32,211 nucleotides of DNA from Verrucomicrobiota bacterium (GTDB taxonomy: Bacteria > Verrucomicrobiota > Kiritimatiellia > CAIQIC01 > Lenti-01): contig JAISGX010000105.1 of NCBI GenBank assembly GCA_031262805.1, forward strand, positions 1 through 32,211. Reading direction: 5' to 3'. Shown one piece after another: positions 19,020-26,174 of this stretch. Both the position numbers and the translations under genes were made by a program. Numbering within the stretch: position 1 is the stretch's first letter; each line of letters opens with the position of its first letter. Below the pieces are notes generated by a model that saw only the letters and a list, made by a program, of their open reading frames with translations, searched no databases and was not told the origin of the DNA.

Positions 19020-19895
19020 ATGCGGCCTTCTTCTCTCTCTCCCCCCCCCACCCGTGGCGGCGCGGCCGTCCGAACGGTGGCCTGGGGCCTGGCCTGCGCC
19101 GCAGCGCTGGCCGCCGCCGGCCTCTTCAACGAGCGCCTACTGGACCTGCGGGGGGACCTAGAGCTGACCCAAGCGCCGCCCACGGAAAACATGCCCCCCA
19201 TGGTGGCGTTCACCACCGTGGCACTGGGCGGCTTCCGCGGCATTCTGGCGGACATCCTGTGGATGCGCTCAGGCACGCTGCAGGAGGAAGGACGCTACTT
19301 TGAACTTGTGCAACTCTCCGACTGGATTGCCAAACTCCAGCCGCGCTCCTCGGCAATCTGGACCTACCATGCCTGGAACATGGCCTATAACCTCTCCGCG
19401 CTAATGCCAACGCCGGAAGAACGCTGGCACTGGGTCCGAAACGGCCTGTCACTGCTCCGGGACGAGGGCATGGTTTACAACCCCGGATCGGCACGGCTCC
19501 ATCAGGAACTGGCCTGGATGTTCCTCCACAAACTGGGCACGGCAGACGACACGGCCGCACCGTATTACCGGGAACAATGGAAGCGGGAGTCCCTCCAGGC
19601 CAACCTTCGACTGAATGCCGATGTCATGGCACAACTTTCGAAAGAGGTGGCGCCGCTGGATTGGAGCACGCCCCAGGCTCAGGCGGTCTATTGGGCCTAT
19701 ACGGGCCTGCCGTTCGCCCGGACGGAGTTTGAAGACCTGGCGCTCCGGCGCATCCTCTATCAAGCACTGCTACAGCTGGTGCAGCAGGGGCAACAGGAGA
19801 TGATCCCCCATGCCATCCGCGCCGTGGAAGACACTCAGCGGCGTCATCCAAACACGGCGCCCCTGCAGGGCGTCCTCGATCGGCTACAGGAGTGA
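19020..19895 (+). CDS. membrane-anchored hypothetical protein, possibly helical-repeat domain
   Basis: Single N-terminal TM segment (VAWGLACAAALAAAGLF) then a Trp/Tyr-rich helical region. ATG is 1 nt after the permease stop, so likely coupled. Confidence 0.65.
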   Translation: MRPSSLSPPPTRGGAAVRTVAWGLACAAALAAAGLFNERLLDLRGDLELTQAPPTENMPPMVAFTTVALGGFRGILADILWMRSGTLQEEGRYFELVQLSDWIAKLQPRSSAIWTYHAWNMAYNLSALMPTPEERWHWVRNGLSLLRDEGMVYNPGSARLHQELAWMFLHKLGTADDTAAPYYREQWKRESLQANLRLNADVMAQLSKEVAPLDWSTPQAQAVYWAYTGLPFARTEFEDLALRRILYQALLQLVQQGQQEMIPHAIRAVEDTQRRHPNTAPLQGVLDRLQE

Positions 19896-19913
19896 CGCCC
19901 TGCGGTTGCACGC

Positions 19914-21032
19914 TCAGCGCAATCGGCCCCAATGGGGGCCGAACGGCCAATAAACGAAAAAAGCCGGACCGACTAGGGCTTTTTCAGAGACGGGGCCGAA
20001 ATAGCGCCCGTCGAGGCTGGAATACGTATTGTCGCCAAAGGGAAGAAACTGCTTGTCCCCCACCTGGATGCTGGAGGCGCTGGAATTCAAGATGGCTCCC
20101 ACGCGGGTGACATAGCCCCGGTATCCCGGCTCCAGCACCTGCCGGGCAAAAGGATAGGGCTCCTCCACGGGGCGGCCGTCCACCACTGCATACCGGTCCC
20201 GGATGGAGACGGTTTCCCCGGGCAGGCCGACAAGCCGCTTGATGTAGAAAGTGTCCGCCATGATGTGGAGGCGTTCCTTGTGGGGAATGAAATTGGTGTC
20301 GAAGACAATGATCTGCCCGCGTTTGGGGCGGGTGAAGTGATACATCACCTTGTTGACGAACACTTGGTCGCCTCGAATCACGCGGCCGGTGGCCAGCAAC
20401 TGGCCTTTTTCCACCCGGTCACCCGGTTGCACATGGAACTGCATGCTTCGGGCCGGGTCATACACCGCAGAGTCCGGCAGGGGTGTCATCCGGATGGGAT
20501 GCGGAATGCCGCCGATGGAAAAGGCGTATTGATCTTTGAACGGCAACGGGCCGCCGACGATGCCGGAGGTTTTGGCCCTGACTTCCGTGTAGTATTCGCC
20601 GAACACAGCCAGCTTGAGGAGGTTGAACGGCGGATAGTCGCTCCAGGCCCGCCCTTCCTGGGGATAGGCCAGAATGCCGTTGAGCGTGGGCTGCATGGAG
20701 CCGGTGGGAATTTTAAAGGGCTGGATGAAAAAGCACTTGCAGGCCATGGCGAGCGAGATGGCCACAACGAACACCTCGATGTTTTCGCGCCACCGGGGAA
20801 AGGCTCTGGGCGGCTGCAACCGATCGATTGTTTTTTCCGCCGACTCGCAGGCGGGAGCAAGGCGCTTCCAGTCCCGGGAAGCCCATAGGGTCCGCAGGGC
20901 CACATCCGCCTCCACGGCCGCCTCCACATCGGCGGCCGAGGCCACATCCTCACGCATATTGAGGGCATGCCGGAGCTGGTGCCGGGTGCTTTGGACCCGC
21001 TTCTTCCATCGTCGTTTTTCACCATACGTCAT
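19914..21032 (-). CDS. lepB: signal peptidase I
   Basis: Catalytic Ser motif IPTGSMQPTL; GDQVFVNKVMYHFTRPKRGQIIVF with catalytic Lys region; FGDNTYSSLDGRYFGPV C-terminal box. Confidence 0.93.
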   Translation of the reverse strand: MTYGEKRRWKKRVQSTRHQLRHALNMREDVASAADVEAAVEADVALRTLWASRDWKRLAPACESAEKTIDRLQPPRAFPRWRENIEVFVVAISLAMACKCFFIQPFKIPTGSMQPTLNGILAYPQEGRAWSDYPPFNLLKLAVFGEYYTEVRAKTSGIVGGPLPFKDQYAFSIGGIPHPIRMTPLPDSAVYDPARSMQFHVQPGDRVEKGQLLATGRVIRGDQVFVNKVMYHFTRPKRGQIIVFDTNFIPHKERLHIMADTFYIKRLVGLPGETVSIRDRYAVVDGRPVEEPYPFARQVLEPGYRGYVTRVGAILNSSASSIQVGDKQFLPFGDNTYSSLDGRYFGPVSEKALVGPAFFVYWPFGPHWGRLR

Positions 21033-21039
21033 GACGTTC

Positions 21040-22926
21040 TCACTTTTTTGATTTCAACACGGCAATGAAGGCTTCCTGGGGAATGCCCACCTTGCCGAAC
21101 TGCTTCATCCGCTTCTTGCCTTCCTTTTGCTTTTCAAGCAGCTTGCGTTTGCGGGAGATGTCGCCGCCGTAGCACTTGGCGGTCACATCCTTCCGGAAGG
21201 GGCGCACCGTGGTGCGGGCAATAATCTTGGCACCGAGGGCGGCCTGGATGGCAATGGGAAACTGTTGCGGCGGAATCAGGTCCACCAACACATCGCAGAT
21301 CTGGCGGCCGCGGGCCTCGGCCTTGTCGCGGTGGACGATGCAGGAGAAGGCTTCGACGGCTTCACCGTGCACCAGGATGTCAAGCTTGACCAAATCGTCC
21401 TCGCGATAGCCGGCATGCTCGTAATCCATGGAGGCATATCCGCGGGAGAGGCTTTTCAGCTTGTCGTGGAAATCAATCAGAATTTCGTTGAGGGGCATGG
21501 CGCAGGTGAGCATGACGCGCCTGGCATCCAGGCTTTCGGTTTTTTCAATGGCGCCTCGCTTGTCGAGCACCAGCTTCATCATGTCGCCGATCTGCTCGCC
21601 GAGGCAGATGATGAAGGCGTTCACCATGGGCTCTTCGATGCGGTCGATCTCCGTCGGGTCGGGCAAAAAGACGGGGTTGTCCACCTCCTTCATGCTGCCG
21701 TCGTTGAGGAAGACGTGGTAAACCACGCCTGGATAGGTGGCGATGATGTCGCAGTCGTATTCCCTTCGGAGCCGCTCCTGCACAATTTCCATGTGCAACA
21801 GCCCCAGGAAGCCGCACCGGAAGCCGAAGCCGAGCGCCACGCTGGATTCTGTTTGATACTGGAAGGAGCTGTCGTTGAGGGATAGTTTTTCTAGGGCGTA
21901 CTTCAATTTTTCATAGTCGTCCGAATCGATGGGATACAGGCCGGTGAACACCATCGGGTGCATGGCCTTGAAGCCGTCGAGCGGATGGGAGGTGGGCCGA
22001 CGGGCGGCCGTGACGGTGTCGCCGATCCGGATTTCGGTGGCGTTTTTGATGTTGGCCATGAAATAGCCCACCTGCCCTGCCTGGAGAACGTCCGTCGGGC
22101 ACAGTTTCGGATTGAACACACCGACTTCTTGGATTTCATAATCCTTGTGGGTGCCCATCAGGCGGATACGCTCACCCCGACGGATGGCGCCGTCGAACAT
22201 TCGGACATAAATGATGCCCCCACGGAAGGTGTCGTATTCCGAATCGAACACCAGAGCGCGCAGTTCATCTGGATGCTCTGATTTTGGCGGCGGAATGCGC
22301 TCCACCAGCGCTTCGAGCACATCGGCCACGCCTTGACCGGTCTTGGCGCTCACGAAAAAGCATTCTTCTCGCGGAATGGCGAAAATGTCCTCGATCTGGC
22401 GGGCCACGGTGTCCACATCGGCTGCGGCCATGTCTACCTTGTTCAGCACGGGAATAATTCGGATGTTGTGCCCAGCGGCCAGGAAGGCGTTGGCGACAGT
22501 CTGGGCCTCCACGCCTTGGGTGGCGTCCACCACCAGCAGGGCGCCCTCGCAGGCGGAGAGGCTACGGCTGACTTCATAGGAAAAATCCACATGGCCGGGC
22601 GTATCAATGAAGTTGAATTCATAGACTTTTCCGTCCCGCGCCTTGTAGCGCATGGTGACGGGATGGGCCTTGATGGTGATGCCGCGCTCGCGCTCGAGGT
22701 CCATGTCGTCCAGCAACTGGTCGCGCTGGTCGCGCTTGGAAATTGCACCGGTCAATTCGAGCAAGCGGTCAGAGAGCGTGGTTTTGCCGTGGTCAATGTG
22801 CGCGATGATGCTGAAGTTGCGGGTGCGCGCTAGGGTATGGTCCACCGGGCCGCAGGAGGGCACGGACGCCCGGGCCGGACCCTGGGCTTCCGAATCGTCC
22901 TTCTCTTTGTAAAACATGGTTGCCAT
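21040..22926 (-). CDS. lepA: elongation factor 4
   Basis: GTPase motifs AHIDHGKTTL, DTPGHVDF, NKVD; full-length EF4 with CTD ending KRMKQFGKVGIPQEAFIAVLK. Start 22926 (MATMF) or 22917 favoured over 23016. Confidence 0.97.
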   Translation of the reverse strand: MATMFYKEKDDSEAQGPARASVPSCGPVDHTLARTRNFSIIAHIDHGKTTLSDRLLELTGAISKRDQRDQLLDDMDLERERGITIKAHPVTMRYKARDGKVYEFNFIDTPGHVDFSYEVSRSLSACEGALLVVDATQGVEAQTVANAFLAAGHNIRIIPVLNKVDMAAADVDTVARQIEDIFAIPREECFFVSAKTGQGVADVLEALVERIPPPKSEHPDELRALVFDSEYDTFRGGIIYVRMFDGAIRRGERIRLMGTHKDYEIQEVGVFNPKLCPTDVLQAGQVGYFMANIKNATEIRIGDTVTAARRPTSHPLDGFKAMHPMVFTGLYPIDSDDYEKLKYALEKLSLNDSSFQYQTESSVALGFGFRCGFLGLLHMEIVQERLRREYDCDIIATYPGVVYHVFLNDGSMKEVDNPVFLPDPTEIDRIEEPMVNAFIICLGEQIGDMMKLVLDKRGAIEKTESLDARRVMLTCAMPLNEILIDFHDKLKSLSRGYASMDYEHAGYREDDLVKLDILVHGEAVEAFSCIVHRDKAEARGRQICDVLVDLIPPQQFPIAIQAALGAKIIARTTVRPFRKDVTAKCYGGDISRKRKLLEKQKEGKKRMKQFGKVGIPQEAFIAVLKSKK

Positions 22927-22985
22927 CGTATGGTGTTCTTTCCCTGCTGAATCGTTCTGCCCCCCCGGCTGACCCCGCCCGTCGG

Positions 22986-23678
22986 CTATTTCCCTTCCAT
23001 CCCATTGCCCTTCCACGCGGCCTGCGCCTTCCAGCGCATATCTGCAAGGGTGTCGCGCATATCTGCGGCCTTGAACAAAAAGGAACCCGCCAGCAACACA
23101 TTGGCCCCTGCCGCCGCGCAGCGCGCACCGGTTTCCGTGGTGATGCCGCCATCCACCGCAATATCCACCGTTGGCAGGCGGCGGGCGATGGCTTCGATTT
23201 TCGCCAACCCGGATTCCATGAAGGCCTGTCCGCCGAAACCCGGGTGCACGGTCATGACGAGCACTTCATCCAGCACATCCTCATATCCATCCAGCGCGGA
23301 CACCGGGGTTTCCGGGCACAGCGTCAGCCCCGCCCGCCTTCCGGCGGCGCGGATGCCTTCCAGCGTCCCCCGCAGATCGCCTTCCGCCTCCACATGGATC
23401 AACACGGTGTCCGCACCGGCCTCCATGAAGCGGGGGGCATACAGATCGGGACGCATAACCATCAGGTGGACATGCAGATCCGCCTCCGGCAGGTCTTCTC
23501 GGATGGCACGGAGGATGTCCGGCCCCATGGTCAGGTTCGGAACAAACCGGCCGTCCATGATGTCCACATGCAGACCGGCCGCCCCCGCCGCCATGGCCCG
23601 GCGGCAGTCCGCCGCCAGGAAGCCCATGCGGGCCGACAAAATCGACGGCATCACGATGATTTCTTTTCCGCTGCTCAT
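22986..23678 (-). CDS. rpe: ribulose-phosphate 3-epimerase
   Basis: MPSILSARMGFL, HVDIMDGRFVPNLTMGP, VMTVHPGFGGQAFM, VDGGI. Confidence 0.96.
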   Translation of the reverse strand: MSSGKEIIVMPSILSARMGFLAADCRRAMAAGAAGLHVDIMDGRFVPNLTMGPDILRAIREDLPEADLHVHLMVMRPDLYAPRFMEAGADTVLIHVEAEGDLRGTLEGIRAAGRRAGLTLCPETPVSALDGYEDVLDEVLVMTVHPGFGGQAFMESGLAKIEAIARRLPTVDIAVDGGITTETGARCAAAGANVLLAGSFLFKAADMRDTLADMRWKAQAAWKGNGMEGK

Positions 23679-23902
23679 ACTTCCCGTCCACCGTATCCAA
23701 GCCAGCCCTTCCGGTCAAGGAAAGGTGCGCAAGAAGAAGCCCGAAGCGGCGGAGGCCGCAGAAGGCTTCGCACTCCCCGCCGGGCAAACCACGCTTCCGC
23801 TGGATATAAGCCGCTACTCCCTGCTTGTCTTCTCCAAAGTCCGCCCGCCCCTCCTTCCCGCAGCCGCCCTCCACCGCCGCATCCCGGAAGCCCACCGCCG
23901 GG

Positions 23903-23974
23903 TTTTCCACTCATTGGAAAAAATGATCGGGACTTTTCCACTCATTGGAAAAATTGTTTCCACCCGATGGAAAC
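23903..23974. repeat. three imperfectly tandem palindromes TTTTCCA-N5-TGGAAAA type
   Basis: Copies at 23903-23921, 23934-23952 (TTTTCCA CTCAT TGGAAAA) and 23956-23974 (GTTTCCA CCCGA TGGAAAC). Each has perfect 7-bp arms. Confidence 0.85.
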
Positions 23975-24330
23975 CTCCGGCTTCACACTCGTGGAGCTGC
24001 TTGTCACACTGGCGGCGGCGGCCCTGCTGGCCACCGTGGCCGCCGGAATATACCCCGCCGCCCTACAAGGCCGCTCAGGCGGCAAGTTGCCGCTCCAACC
24101 TCCGCCAACTGGCCGCCGCCAACCACGCCTATGCCCTTGACCATGGCCGCTTCGTCGCCGCCGCCTCGGATGTGGATGGAAACAACCGCATGCGCCGGCA
24201 CGGCATGCGCCGCGGCTCTTCTTTTGACGCCACAGACGGACCGCGGACTCCCTATCTGGGGGGCAAAGCAAGCAGCGAAGGCCTCGGCTGGTTCGGGCCC
24301 GACGCCGACAGCCTCTTTGCCCCCTTTTGA
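23967..24330 (+). pseudogene. type IV pilin/pseudopilin-like N-methylation protein, frameshifted and 3' truncated
   Basis: METSGFTLVELLVTLAAAALLATVAAGIYPA in one frame; continuation KAAQAASCRSNLRQLAAANHAYALDHGRFVAAASDVDGNN...FDATDGPRTPYLGGK in another. Homology-like signal switches frame at about 24060-24075. Confidence 0.75.
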
Positions 24331-24344
24331 CTCATCCCCCCCCG

Positions 24345-24387
24345 GCGCGTCTTTGGATATCTGGCGGGTTGATGGCGACCTATTCAT
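24345..24387 (-). pseudogene. 5' fragment of an unidentified gene at the edge of the mobile-element remnant
   Basis: GGAGGTGA Shine-Dalgarno upstream of ATG 24387 (MNRSPSTRQISKDAP...); continuing frame is antisense to the prepilin remnant, implying truncation. Confidence 0.3.
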
Positions 24388-24426
24388 TCGCTCACCTCCA
24401 GTCAAATCCTTCAATGAACTCTGTAA

Positions 24427-24801
24427 TCATGGGGAATCCTTATCCTCGATCTCCCCGATAATCCTGTCAAAATCGCTCTGGAATAGCCGGTCCTGTATAA
24501 CGCGGTACTTCTCAAACTCGCTTTCGGCGTGGGCTTTGGCGATTTCGGCAGATATGCGCCCGGAGTTTTCAAGTAGGGCGTTACCGTCCGCTTGAAGGAT
24601 AAGGTCAAGGTGTTTCGCCCACGCTTCCATCGTCATGGGGACGTGCCCACGGGCGCGGCGTTCTGCCAAATCCAAATAGGCGCCCACGAGCATGGCAAGA
24701 CTGTCCAATTCCTCGCAGGTCAGATAGTTTTTGGAGATTGAAACGTCGCTTTTGAGAATTTTCCCGTCTGGGCTATTCGCGGCATAGGCGCAACTGGCCT
24801 T
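24427..24801 (-). pseudogene. C-terminal fragment of RhuM-family virulence protein
   Basis: Frame open from after TAG (24802-24804): ...NSPDGKILKSDVSISKNYLTCEELDSLAMLVGAYLDLAERRARGHVPMTMEAWAKHLDLILQADGNALLENSGRISAEIAKAHAESEFEKYRVIQDRLFQSDFD, matching the RhuM C-terminal pattern; N-terminal part absent. Confidence 0.75.
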
Positions 24802-24862
24802 CTATGCTTTGATCCGTCTGGTGAGGGCCGTTGCTATATCGGGCGTAAATTACGGCGTTCAT
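24773..24862 (-). pseudogene. N-terminal fragment of serine recombinase (resolvase/invertase family)
   Basis: Manual translation: MNAVIYARYSNGPHQTDQSIEGQLRLCRE*. Catalytic Ser in YARYS and the SIEGQ motif are present; frame ends after 29 codons. Confidence 0.8.
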
Positions 24863-25848
24863 TCGCCTTCACCTTCCATAAGCATATCGAAGAAGACGTT
24901 TTCGGAGATTATTTCAATATCCTGTCCTTTTAGCTTCAACTGTTCAGCCTTTTTGTGCTTTGAGCTTTTACCGTCTTTGAGAGCCATTCTGTAGGAACCG
25001 TTTCCTAAGACAAGGAAGTCAACGTTTTTGTTCACGCTATCGGCGCAAAGGCCACCAGAATTCACCACAAGTTGGGCGGCCTCCGCACGAACCATTCTTT
25101 CAAGCACTCCAGTAAAAACAAAGGTTCTTCCATAAATAGAAGTGCTTGGGTCGATATCGTCCGCTTCGGGCGTGAGTTTATGGAGCGGGGAATAATCGTG
25201 ATGCCTTTCCCGCTTGACGGATAGACATATTCCGTTTTGTTTTATATATTTAGACATATATTCATAACATAAAACAGTGTTGTTCACGTCGGAAAGGGAA
25301 CGGTGCTCAACTTCGCACGGGATACCAAACCGAAGAACAAGGTCTTTAAGCCTATGGTGGCGCTCTTCCTTGAAGACATTTCGACTAATTCGCATAGTAT
25401 CAATAAAATCATTGTTTAGCGGAGAAAGACCACAACGGATAGAATTATCATACAGGAAATTTATGTCAAAATTAGCATTGTGCGCAACAAGTACAGAAGA
25501 ACCGACAAAAGAAAGAAACTGCGGAAGGACTTCGCGAATCGGCGGGGCGGTAGAAAGCATTTCATCCGTTATACCCGTTAAGTCCGTAATAAAGGAATCG
25601 AGACTATGACCGGGGTTTACGAGACTAGAAAATGATTTGGAAACCGATCCAGCATGGACGCGCACGGCAGCAAGCTCTATTATATCGTCGTATTCGGGAT
25701 CAAAACCTGTCGTTTCAATGTCTACACACATATAATCACTGCCAAGATCAAGCAAACTTTTTCCCTTAAAGGGGCGCGAGGGAGCTTGCTTTGCTTCATC
25801 CTTGGCATACGTCACTTCGCCGGAATGAATGTCGATAATGCTCTTCAT
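24859..25848 (-). CDS. DnaQ/PolIII-epsilon-like 3'-5' exonuclease with C-terminal BRCT domain
   Basis: Exo I DIETTGFDPEYDDIIELAAV, Exo II VAHNANFDINFL, Exo III HRSLSDV; BRCT-like YGRTFVFTGVLERMVRAEAAQLVVNSGGLCADSVNKNVDFLVLGN. AAAGGAG upstream; stop overlaps the recombinase ATG (ATGA). Confidence 0.9.
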   Translation of the reverse strand: MKSIIDIHSGEVTYAKDEAKQAPSRPFKGKSLLDLGSDYMCVDIETTGFDPEYDDIIELAAVRVHAGSVSKSFSSLVNPGHSLDSFITDLTGITDEMLSTAPPIREVLPQFLSFVGSSVLVAHNANFDINFLYDNSIRCGLSPLNNDFIDTMRISRNVFKEERHHRLKDLVLRFGIPCEVEHRSLSDVNNTVLCYEYMSKYIKQNGICLSVKRERHHDYSPLHKLTPEADDIDPSTSIYGRTFVFTGVLERMVRAEAAQLVVNSGGLCADSVNKNVDFLVLGNGSYRMALKDGKSSKHKKAEQLKLKGQDIEIISENVFFDMLMEGEGE

Positions 25849-25896
25849 TGCAAATGCTCCTTTATTTTATCATACCCGCAACTGGCGGCCTTTTCT

Positions 25897-26046
25897 TTAG
25901 CTCACCGTTGCGGAAGTTTCCATGTTGGGAACAAAATCAGCTTTTTTATATGTGTTCAGCGCAGCAACCATCGTTTGCCGAATGAATTCCTTTGGCTCTC
26001 CTCCCGAAGTCGTTGAAATGGTATAATTGACCTGAGGTGAAGGCAT
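25897..26046 (-). CDS. 49-aa ORF of unknown function (not in ORF track)
   Basis: Manual codon-by-codon translation: MPSPQVNYTISTTSGGEPKEFIRQTMVAALNTYKKADFVPNMETSATVS*; lies upstream of and co-directional with the exonuclease gene. Confidence 0.5.
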   Translation of the reverse strand: MPSPQVNYTISTTSGGEPKEFIRQTMVAALNTYKKADFVPNMETSATVS

Positions 26047-26170
26047 GGAATTTCAGGCAGAGAATTTTGGACAGATGCTGGCAGGGTCATTGGGACTGAC
26101 GGAGCCATGGTACATTGAGAAGGTAGACTTTAACGCGGAAGAGGCGGCGGCGCACATATACATAGCCGTG
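26045..26170 (+). pseudogene. N-terminal fragment of ISL3-like transposase
   Basis: MEFQAENFGQMLAGSLGLTEPWYIEKVDFNAEEAAAHIYIAV resembles the ISL3 transposase N-terminus (LGL..PW.i..v.Fd.e...l.I.i). Similarity ends at the 3' end of the aminotransferase gene; GAGGTGAAGGC precedes the ATG. Confidence 0.65.
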
Positions 26171-26174
26171 TGCG

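Larger units (their letters stand above)
24345..26172. mobile_element. decayed mobile-element/IS remnant cluster (approximate bounds)
   Basis: Recombinase, RhuM and transposase fragments plus an AT-richer exonuclease gene, flanked by GC-rich sequence; boundaries inferred from where element-like frames stop. Confidence 0.6.

Noticed and set aside
23675-23941. 88-aa - strand ORF MEKSRSFFPMSGKPGGG...
   Set aside because: Its N-terminus is just the translation of the TTTTCCA-N5-TGGAAAA palindrome; remainder is low-complexity Gly/Arg.
23903-23974. Possible CRISPR array from the repeated TTTTCCACTCATTGGAAAA units
   Set aside because: Only three short palindromic units with 3-12 nt gaps, no spacers of uniform length and no cas genes.
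22920-24140. 406-aa + strand ORF across rpe and the intergenic region
   Set aside because: Mostly antisense to rpe; only the terminal part from ATG 23967 (GFTLVELLV) is meaningful.
26151-26174. CGCACA-N12-TGTGCG inverted repeat next to the aminotransferase stop
   Set aside because: 6-bp arms with a 12-nt loop and no T-tract; too weak to call a terminator or IS end.
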